Below, piece by piece: positions 41,412 through 46,795 of a DNA stretch of 46,795 nucleotides. The notes beneath the pieces are model-generated. The model did no database searches, was not told where the DNA came from, and saw only the letters and a program-made list of their open reading frames with translations. The position numbers and the translations under genes were made by a program. Within the stretch, counting starts at the first letter, position 1. Each line of letters opens with the position of its first letter. Where the stretch lies: positions 1 to 46,795 of the forward strand of contig DATFYM010000225.1 in NCBI GenBank assembly GCA_035315065.1, given 5' to 3'. Source of the stretch: DATFYM01 sp035315065 (lineage in GTDB: Bacteria; Acidobacteriota; Terriglobia; UBA7540).

Positions 41412-42104
41412 ATGAAAACCAAAGCTTCTGCCGCCATCCATCTGGGCGTGACCTTGATATGGATCCTGGTGGCGCTTTACATGATCTTCCTCTACGCGCC
41501 CAACGAGGTCAATCAGGGCCAGGTGTATCGCATCATGTATATCCACGTGCCGTCCGCTTGGACCGCGATGCTGGCCTATTTCCTGGTGTTCCTGGGCAGC
41601 CTGCGTTATCTCTGGACCCGGTCGCCCGCCGCCGACGAGTTCGCGCACGCCTCGGCCGAGGTGGGATTCATCTTCTGCACGTGCGTCATCGTCACCGGCC
41701 CGTTGTGGGCGAAGCCGATCTGGGGGATCTGGTGGGCCTGGGGAGACTGGCGGCTCTTGCTGACCTTCATCCTCTGGTTGCTCTATGTGTCGTACCTGAT
41801 GCTGCGGAGCTACGTCAGCCCCAACCGCTCGGCACTGCTGGCTGCCGTGGTTGGGATCATTGGGTTCGTCGATGTCCCCATCGATTACATGGCCATTCGT
41901 TGGTGGCGCACCCAGCACCCGCAGCCGGTGATCATGGGAGGCCCGGACTCCGGCCTCCCGCCCCACATGCTCTACACTCTGCTGGTAAGTTGGGGAGCCT
42001 TTTTGTGTGTTTTCACATTTCTGCTGCGGGAGCGAATCTGGCTGGCCCAGACGCGACGGGAGATCAGCTTGCTTCGCCGGGATCTAGTGACGCGTGAGGC
42101 GTAG
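41412..42104 (+). CDS. ccmC: Heme delivery protein CcmC
   Basis: 230 residues with six membrane segments. The WWD domain is WGIWWAWGDWRLLLTFILW (about 100-118), flanked by two conserved His residues: HVPSAW near residue 45 and the one in THPQPV near 170. CcmC loads heme onto CcmE. ccmB lies immediately upstream and ccmD downstream, as in many ccm operons. Confidence 0.94.
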   Translation: MKTKASAAIHLGVTLIWILVALYMIFLYAPNEVNQGQVYRIMYIHVPSAWTAMLAYFLVFLGSLRYLWTRSPAADEFAHASAEVGFIFCTCVIVTGPLWAKPIWGIWWAWGDWRLLLTFILWLLYVSYLMLRSYVSPNRSALLAAVVGIIGFVDVPIDYMAIRWWRTQHPQPVIMGGPDSGLPPHMLYTLLVSWGAFLCVFTFLLRERIWLAQTRREISLLRRDLVTREA

Positions 42105-42110
42105 ATATTT

Positions 42111-42220
42111 CGGAGTGCGGCAGCCCTTCGATAGAGAACAGGGAATAGGAAGACAAGCAATTTGTTCGCTGTTCCCTATTCCCTGTTCCCTGTTCCCTAT
42201 CGAAGGGCTGCCGCACTCCA
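42111..42220. repeat. Large perfect inverted repeat with heptad core (GTTCCCT)
   Basis: 23-base arms at 42112-42134 and 42197-42219 are perfectly complementary. Inside them the right arm continues as GTTCCCT/ATTCCCT heptads (42172-42197), matched on the left by AACAGGGAATAGG. The element sits between ccmC and ccmD. A GGAG for ccmD lies just outside it. Confidence 0.9.
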
Positions 42221-42236
42221 AAGAACGGAGTCTGAC

Positions 42237-42392
42237 GTGCCCGATAATCTCGGTTACTTGATGGCGGCTTACGGCCTGATGTGGGTGATTTTCCTTCTCT
42301 ATGCCTGGAGCATTGCCAGCCGCCAGGGTCAATTGAAGAAGGACCTGGACGACTTGAAGTCAAGGCTGGGGCGAAAGTCCAGTGCGGACTGA
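42237..42392 (+). CDS. ccmD: CcmD-like small membrane protein
   Basis: 51 residues from GTG 42237, preceded by GGAG seven bases upstream. An open frame extends upstream, but that part is the repeat arm. One membrane helix (about 6-25, LMAAYGLMWVIFLLYAWS) is followed by a charged coiled tail (SRQGQLKKDLDDLKSRLG), the standard CcmD form. CcmD is needed for release of holo-CcmE from the CcmABC complex. Confidence 0.85.
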   Translation: MPDNLGYLMAAYGLMWVIFLLYAWSIASRQGQLKKDLDDLKSRLGRKSSAD

Positions 42393-42496
42393 GGGAAGAA
42401 CCTTGGCGCTGCGACCGAAAGCCCGAAGTACAGCCGGACTCTTACCCGCTTCGCCTTTTCAACCTTCGACTGTCAACGATGGACTTTCTTTCGCCA

Positions 42497-42525
42497 TTGA
42501 CGCGTGGTGCTCCGACAAGGATAAT
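42497..42525 (+). promoter_or_regulatory. Candidate sigma70-type promoter for the SRP RNA gene
   Basis: TTGACG (42497-42502), a 17-base spacer and GATAAT (42520-42525) make a strong match to the consensus. A leader with a GTTGGC...GCCAAC hairpin (42560-42585) would precede the mature RNA. Confidence 0.6.
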
Positions 42526-42595
42526 CATCGACGGCGTTGGAGTCGCCATGCTAACATAGGTTGGCTGGAGCACCCCTTCGCCAACGAAAGGAATA

Positions 42596-42700
42596 TCAGA
42601 CTTCGGGCCCTGTGCGACGGATGCTCGTGAACCCCGCCAGGTCCGGAAGGAAGCAACGGTAGCGAGCCTCTCCGTGTGCCCCAGGTCACCCGAAGTCTGA
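42596..42700 (+). ncRNA. ffs: Signal recognition particle RNA (4.5S type)
   Basis: The tip of the molecule is unmistakable: CCAGGTCCGGAAGGAAGCAA carries the GGAA tetraloop and the asymmetric loop bound by Ffh. The ends, TCAGACTTCGGG and CCCGAAGTCTGA, close the long stem. At about 105 bases it is the short bacterial form without an Alu domain. It lies directly upstream of dnaX, a common arrangement. Confidence 0.95.
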
Positions 42701-42711
42701 CCCATTCTGAT

Positions 42712-42860
42712 TTTGGATTTTAGATTTTGGATTTTGGATTAAGACGTCAGTAGTCCGTTGTCCGTAGTCCGTTGCAAAAGGTGCTGACCGTAATCGCAAT
42801 GGACAACTGACTACGGACATCGACGTCTTGCTCTTCAATCCAAAATCCAAAATCCAAAAT
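42712..42860. repeat. Nested heptad palindrome (GGATTTT outside, GTCCGTA inside)
   Basis: Outer arms of GGATTTT units lie at 42712-42741 and 42834-42860. Inside them AAGACGTC (42741-42748) pairs with GACGTCTT (42821-42828). Inside these, GTCCGTT/GTCCGTA units (42751-42775) pair with CAATGGACAACTGACTACGG (42799-42818). The outer right arm ends four bases before the dnaX ATG. The outer family is the one at 4455-4666. Confidence 0.9.
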
Positions 42861-42864
42861 CGCC

Positions 42865-44655
42865 ATGTCCTACCAGGTTATTGCCCGCAAGTACCGGCCC
42901 CAGACATTCGATGAGGTGGTGGGCCAACCGCTAGTCACCGATACGCTGAAGAACGCCATTCTGCAGCAGCGCGTGGCGCACGGCTACATTTTTTCGGGCG
43001 CGCGCGGCGTGGGTAAGACCACCACGGCACGGATCCTCGCCAAGGCGTTGAACTGCGCCCAGGGGCCGACCGTCAAGCCGGACGGCACCTGCGACTCCTG
43101 CCGCGAGATCGCCGCCGGAAACTCGGTGGACGTGCTCGAGATTGACGCCGCTTCCAACCGCGGCATCGATGAAATCCGCGAGCTGCGGGAAACCGTCCGT
43201 TACCTTCCGTCGCGCGACCGCTACAAGGTCTTCATCATCGACGAAGTGCACATGCTCACCACGGAGGCCTTCAACGCGCTGCTCAAAACGCTGGAAGAGC
43301 CTCCGCCGCGATCGCTTTTCATCCTGGCGACCACGGAGGCGCACAAACTGCCTCCCACCATCCAGTCGCGCTGCCAGCACTTTTCCTTTCGCCTCCTCGA
43401 CTATTCGGAGATTCACTCGCAACTGGAGCGGATCGTGACGGCGGAGGGGGTCCGCGCAGACGAATCCGCCCTGGCGCCCATCGCTCAGGCGGCCGAGGGG
43501 AGCCTGCGCGACGCGCTTTCGCTCCTCGATCAGGTGATCGCGGCTTGTGGCGATACGCTCGATGAGAAGCGGGTGCGCCAATTGCTGGGCGTCGTCCCAA
43601 CGCGCTTCATGCGCGAAGTAGTAGAGGCCGTGCATGCCGGAGAAGCACGGCGCGTTCTCGATCTGGTGGGCCAACTCACGGCGGAGGGCTACGAGTTGGG
43701 CCACTTCTCAGCTCAGTTGAGCGATACCATCCGCAACCTGATGGTGGCCCGCAGTTGCGGCGCCGAGAGCCCCCTGCTGCAGGTGCCGAAAGCCGAGCGC
43801 GCTATCCTCGCCGACCTGGCGAAGCTCTGGAGCGAAGAGGACCTGACGCGCTTCTTCCAGATCGTCCTGCGCCTGCAATCCGAAATGCGGTACTCGCTGC
43901 AGCCGCGCTTTCATCTCGAACTGGGACTGATGAAGCTGGTTCATGCCCGGCGGCTGGCGTCGCTGGAGAGTCTGCTCGGCGAACTTCAGGGCCCTCGCGG
44001 GGCGGAGAAACCGGGTGGCGCTCCGCCTTCGACATCAGGTCCGAAGCTCGATGCGCCTCGCGCTGTGCCCGCTCCGGCTGCGGCGACCCGTGCGGCGAGC
44101 GCTGCGCCCGACTACCCCGCTCGGCCCGCACGGCCTCCAGAGAAGCTAGCGAGTCCGAGTCCAGATCCGGCCGAGGTTCCACGACCTTCGGCATCGGTGA
44201 CGCCGCTGGCGGCGAAGAGTGCCATGGCAGTGCCCGCCACCGACAGCGCCGGGGCCGCATCCAAGACAGCGGTGCCCGAAGGCGAGGATTCGCAGCTCGC
44301 AGCGGTGAAGTCGCTCCTCTTCAACCGCTCCCAAAAGATGGTGAGCAGTTGTCTCGACCAAGCCTCCGGTTGGCGGCTGGAGGATGGGGAAGTGCGGTTT
44401 CTGTTCCCCAGGGATCGATCGTCCATCGCCGATCTGTTGAAGAGCCGCGAGCGCATGGATCAGTTGCGCGAAGCCTGCTCGGAGGTATTGGGCCGGCCCG
44501 TCAGAATTTATGTTACACTCGACGATATCGGGGAGAGGGCTTCGAATGTGCGAGCCAGCGCTCAAGATCGTGCCGCCAGTGATCCGACGGTGGATAGCTT
44601 TCGCAAGCGCTTCGATTGCACCTTGGTGGACGTTAAAGACCTCAGCCAGGAGTAA
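42865..44655 (+). CDS. dnaX: DNA polymerase III subunit gamma/tau
   Basis: 596 residues. The AAA+ clamp-loader module (1 to about 240) has Walker A SGARGVGKTT (44-53), Walker B FIIDEVHML (123-131), KTLEEPP and the IQSRC sensor. Of the four zinc-binding Cys of the family, three are present (Cys64, Cys76, Cys79); the second is Asp73. Domain III follows to about 365. An Ala/Pro-rich linker (about 370-475) then precedes a C-terminal domain (about 480-596) for contacts with other holoenzyme parts. No ribosome binding site precedes ATG 42865 because a repeat arm ends there. First gene of dnaX-ybaB-recR. Confidence 0.95.
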   Translation: MSYQVIARKYRPQTFDEVVGQPLVTDTLKNAILQQRVAHGYIFSGARGVGKTTTARILAKALNCAQGPTVKPDGTCDSCREIAAGNSVDVLEIDAASNRGIDEIRELRETVRYLPSRDRYKVFIIDEVHMLTTEAFNALLKTLEEPPPRSLFILATTEAHKLPPTIQSRCQHFSFRLLDYSEIHSQLERIVTAEGVRADESALAPIAQAAEGSLRDALSLLDQVIAACGDTLDEKRVRQLLGVVPTRFMREVVEAVHAGEARRVLDLVGQLTAEGYELGHFSAQLSDTIRNLMVARSCGAESPLLQVPKAERAILADLAKLWSEEDLTRFFQIVLRLQSEMRYSLQPRFHLELGLMKLVHARRLASLESLLGELQGPRGAEKPGGAPPSTSGPKLDAPRAVPAPAAATRAASAAPDYPARPARPPEKLASPSPDPAEVPRPSASVTPLAAKSAMAVPATDSAGAASKTAVPEGEDSQLAAVKSLLFNRSQKMVSSCLDQASGWRLEDGEVRFLFPRDRSSIADLLKSRERMDQLREACSEVLGRPVRIYVTLDDIGERASNVRASAQDRAASDPTVDSFRKRFDCTLVDVKDLSQE

Positions 44656-44658
44656 GCA

Positions 44659-44970
44659 ATGAAAAACCTGCAGCAGATGCAGCAAATGATCAAGCAGGTC
44701 CAGCAGATGCAGGAGCAACTCCAGAAGCAACTGGACGAACTGGAAGTGGAGGCGTCGGCGGGCGGGGGGATGGTGACGGTCAAGATGAACGGTCAGAAGC
44801 ACCTGACCGGCGTCCGCATCGAGCCCGAGGTCTACGCTTCCAAGGACACGGAGATGCTCCAGGACCTGTTCCTGGCGGCGGTGAACGAAGCCGCCCGCAA
44901 GGTGGACGAACAACTGGCCAGCAAGGTAGGCAATATCACCAACATACTCAACCTGCCCGGCCTCACTTAG
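44659..44970 (+). CDS. ybaB: YbaB/EbfC nucleoid-associated protein
   Basis: 103 residues starting three bases after the dnaX stop. The N-terminal helix is rich in Met and Gln (KNLQQMQQMIKQVQQMQEQL), followed by GMVTVKMNGQKHLTGVRIEPEV, the family consensus. It binds DNA as a homodimer and is routinely encoded between dnaX and recR. Confidence 0.95.
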   Translation: MKNLQQMQQMIKQVQQMQEQLQKQLDELEVEASAGGGMVTVKMNGQKHLTGVRIEPEVYASKDTEMLQDLFLAAVNEAARKVDEQLASKVGNITNILNLPGLT

Positions 44971-44975
44971 AGAAG

Positions 44976-45052
44976 AGTGATTAGTGGCCAGTGAAGACGA
45001 GCATCGGAGGTTTTCACTAGCCACTCGCCACTAGATACTAGCCACTATTAGC
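44976..45052. repeat. Heptad inverted element, unit TAGCCAC
   Basis: The left arm (44976-44993, AGTGATTAGTGGCCAGTGAA) and right arm (45012-45048, TTCACTAGCCACTCGCC and ACTAGATACTAGCCAC) are inverse. The same unit family occurs at 15802-15995. The element ends about 5 bases before the recR ATG. Confidence 0.85.
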
Positions 45053-45056
45053 AGTC

Positions 45057-45656
45057 ATGCAGGATTATGCCGAGCCCCTGGCTCGCCTCATCGACGAACT
45101 GAAGCACCTCCCGGGCATCGGGCAGAAGTCCGCCCAGCGGCTGGCCTTCCACCTCCAGCGCGCGTCACGCGAGGATGCCGAACGGCTTGCCGCGGCCATC
45201 CTCGACGTTAAGGACAAGATCGGATTCTGCCGCATCTGCAACAACCTCACCGACGTCGACCCCTGCCAGTATTGCACCGACCCGACCCGCGATCCCTCCC
45301 TCATCTGCGTGGTGGAGAATCCCTACAACGCCATCTCCATCGAGAAGACGCGCGAGTTTCGCGGCCTCTACCACGTCCTCCACGGCGTCCTCTCGCCCTT
45401 GCATGGAATCGGACCCGAGCAGCTCAAGCTGAAGAGCCTGCTGGAACGGCTGAAAGACGGCAAGGTGCGCGAGATCATCGTCGCCACCAATCCCAACGTG
45501 GAAGGCGAAGCCACCGCTATCTACATGTCCAAGCTCATTAAGCCGCTGGGGGTGAAGGTGACGCGGATCGCCACCGGCGTGCCCGTGGGCTCCGAACTCG
45601 AATTCGCCGACGAAGTCACCATGATGAAGTCGATCGAGGGCCGGAGAGAATTATAG
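45057..45656 (+). CDS. recR: Recombination mediator RecR
   Basis: 199 residues, the standard length. Helix-hairpin-helix (LPGIGQKSAQRLAFHL), a four-Cys zinc finger (Cys58, Cys61, Cys70, Cys73) and a Toprim domain starting LICVVENPYNAISIEKT with the Walker-type end GVPVGSELEFADEVT are all intact. It helps RecO load RecA on gapped DNA. Third gene of the dnaX-ybaB-recR unit. Confidence 0.96.
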   Translation: MQDYAEPLARLIDELKHLPGIGQKSAQRLAFHLQRASREDAERLAAAILDVKDKIGFCRICNNLTDVDPCQYCTDPTRDPSLICVVENPYNAISIEKTREFRGLYHVLHGVLSPLHGIGPEQLKLKSLLERLKDGKVREIIVATNPNVEGEATAIYMSKLIKPLGVKVTRIATGVPVGSELEFADEVTMMKSIEGRREL

Positions 45657-45735
45657 GCCAGATAATTCTCGAGCGAAGGACGCCGCGAGGGGCCGAAGCC
45701 TTGATCGAGTCTGATCAATTGCGATGCGAAAGGGT

Positions 45736-45762
45736 AAGGCCGGGCGGGGAAGCCCCGGCCTT
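45736..45762. terminator. GC-rich hairpin between convergent genes
   Basis: AAGGCCGGG (45736-45744) pairs perfectly with CCCGGCCTT (45754-45762) around a 9-base loop. There is no long T-tract, but it lies between convergent recR and the PEP-CTERM gene, where a two-way terminator is expected. Confidence 0.6.
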
Positions 45763-45787
45763 CGAGATTGGAGCAAGACAGGCCGTG

Positions 45788-46435
45788 TTAGAGGCTGAGC
45801 TTGCGACGGAGGAAGCCCACAGCGCCCAAGAGCGCGGAAGCGGTCAAGGCTAGGGTGCCGGGCTCGGGAACGGTTGATGGAGCGGGGCCGTAGAGCGCGA
45901 ACGACTGCGTTCCTGTCCCAACGAAGTTCAAGGTTCCGTTGGAAAAAAAATCTTCTGAAACGCCGCTGTTGCTCGCGTATCCCCATCCGAGCCCGCCCGC
46001 GGATGGCGCGCCATCCGTAAGCCAGAGCCAGTAGGTTCCGGCGGCGAGGGGGACGTTCACATCAAAAGTGTTCCAGTACACGTCGTTAATATACGGATAG
46101 CCAGGGCCACGGCCTGTTGCGGTCAGCGAGTTCGTCAAGCTGGCCGCTGTCCCCGAAGCGAGCACGTTAGAGAGCCCAGGGGTAGTGGTGATTGCCCATG
46201 AGACTGTGGCAGGCACGTACCCGGGATTTATCCAGCCCGAAAACCCAATTTCCCCAACGGTGCTGGCTGAGGGCAGGTTGAATGGGTCGGTTACGGCATA
46301 CCCTAAAGAGATATTCAGCAACCCGTCCGGGCCCCACGTCAACTCGTCAGGTCCGGAATAGAACAACACTGTACCGGCGCGGCCGTTAGCAGAAAACAGC
46401 GTTACGCAAAGAGCGAAAAACAGGATTCGACGCAT
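45788..46435 (-). CDS. PEP-CTERM sorting-domain protein
   Basis: About 215 residues from MRRILFFALCVTLFS (signal peptide ending near GRAG); a start seven codons upstream is also open. The mature part is rich in Gly, Ser, Thr and aromatic residues (beta-sandwich style, WLWLTDGAPSAGGLGWGYAS). The C-terminus is a textbook PEP-CTERM signal: VPEPGTLAL, a hydrophobic helix and the basic end FLRRKLSL. Such proteins are processed by an exosortase and often associate with exopolysaccharide. Neither exosortase nor polysaccharide genes are in the window. Confidence 0.9.
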   Translation of the reverse strand: MRRILFFALCVTLFSANGRAGTVLFYSGPDELTWGPDGLLNISLGYAVTDPFNLPSASTVGEIGFSGWINPGYVPATVSWAITTTPGLSNVLASGTAASLTNSLTATGRGPGYPYINDVYWNTFDVNVPLAAGTYWLWLTDGAPSAGGLGWGYASNSGVSEDFFSNGTLNFVGTGTQSFALYGPAPSTVPEPGTLALTASALLGAVGFLRRKLSL

Positions 46436-46745
46436 TCTCCTTCTCCTTCTCACCAAAGAATTGTTGAGCTATACCCAATCATGCCATCCGAGGATACCGA
46501 AAGCTCCCGCCCTCGCGATTGGACCTTAGTTTCGGCCGGCCACTCGTTTGTACCGCTGGACGATAAGAGGCCCCAGAGCACGGCGAGCTTAGGATAGCGT
46601 CGGGGGCGTGTCAAGTCCCTGCATGTTCAATATCCGGCCCCGCACTCCGCGCCGGCGTTGCGGGCAGTCGGCGAAAAGCACGTCCGCCCTGGGAGCTAAG
46701 GTGTGACTTGCGAAGGAGAAGTACAATAGCCGGTCTGAAGGCCCC
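46436..46745. other. Intergenic region before the right-edge gene
   Basis: About 310 bases with no gene, heptad array or clear hairpin. It presumably carries the promoter of the PEP-CTERM gene on the minus strand. Confidence 0.4.
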
Positions 46746-46795
46746 TCAGAGCAAACTCAGGAACTCGTCAACCGTCAAGCCGGCGCTACGAATGA
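46746..46795 (-). CDS. HicA-family toxin C-terminus (truncated by window edge)
   Basis: On the minus strand the last 15 codons read IRSAGLTVDEFLSLL followed by a stop at 46746-46748. This ending (xILRxAGLTVDEFLxLL) is characteristic of HicA/YcfA-type mRNA interferase toxins, which pair with a HicB antitoxin. Only this tail is in the window, so the call rests on a short match. Confidence 0.5.
   Translation of the reverse strand, partial: IRSAGLTVDEFLSLL

Overview
The window is high-GC bacterial chromosome, most likely from an Acidobacteriota-type soil bacterium. That assignment is inferred from gene content: a dnaX-ybaB-recR block, PEP-CTERM sorting, a CXXXY-type CcmE, several MacB/FtsX-type permeases and long repeat-rich intergenic gaps. 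No rRNA or tRNA is visible, so taxonomy is not proven. The left edge cuts a group II intron and the right edge cuts a HicA-like toxin gene.

Layout: (1) 1-2870 is a mobile-element zone, with the 3' end of a group II intron (maturase C-terminus plus domains V/VI), about 1 kb without genes, and a complete IS4-type element with a perfect 9-bp target duplication and a frameshifted transposase. (2) 3173-8782 is an iron-transport operon: an FTR1 permease fused to a DUF2318-like Cys domain, two FtsX-like permeases and an ABC ATPase that carries a DtxR-like metal-sensing C-terminus. It resembles the FTR1/P19-associated systems, but no P19 gene is present. (3) 8845-18218, minus strand, holds an NtrC-type regulator and its kinase, an AhpD-like protein with an in-frame UGA at the resolving-Cys position (probable selenoprotein), a secreted lipoprotein-sorting-like protein, an APC permease and a GH42 beta-galactosidase. 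(4) 18925-23632 has an unknown Cys-containing membrane/secreted protein and a MacA-MacB-MacB-like set without an ATPase. (5) 23998-29467 has a large hybrid kinase whose HPt domain has lost its histidine, followed by a PleD-like REC-GGDEF protein. (6) 29502-32311 has a PIN-toxin remnant, a Tat-exported aldo/keto-reductase-like protein and a YVTN beta-propeller. (7) 32610-42392 is a cytochrome c maturation locus (ccmE, F, H, I-like, A, B, C, D) interrupted by a HEPN two-gene module and a Uma2-type gene. (8) 42497-45656 holds the SRP RNA gene and dnaX-ybaB-recR. (9) The end carries a PEP-CTERM protein and the HicA-like fragment.

The most striking unexplained structure is a class of intergenic elements built on imperfect 7-bp repeats. 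At about twenty gene junctions there are short arrays with a period of 7, each locus with its own heptamer (for example GGATTTT, GCAGTAG, TGACGAT, TCAGCNN, GTCCGTA), and many are arranged as two inverted arms around a spacer, sometimes nested. They abut start codons or supply stop codons of neighbouring genes. The other leading candidates for new biology are the CxxU AhpD-like selenoprotein, the ATPase-DtxR fusion and the HEPN plus unknown-partner module.
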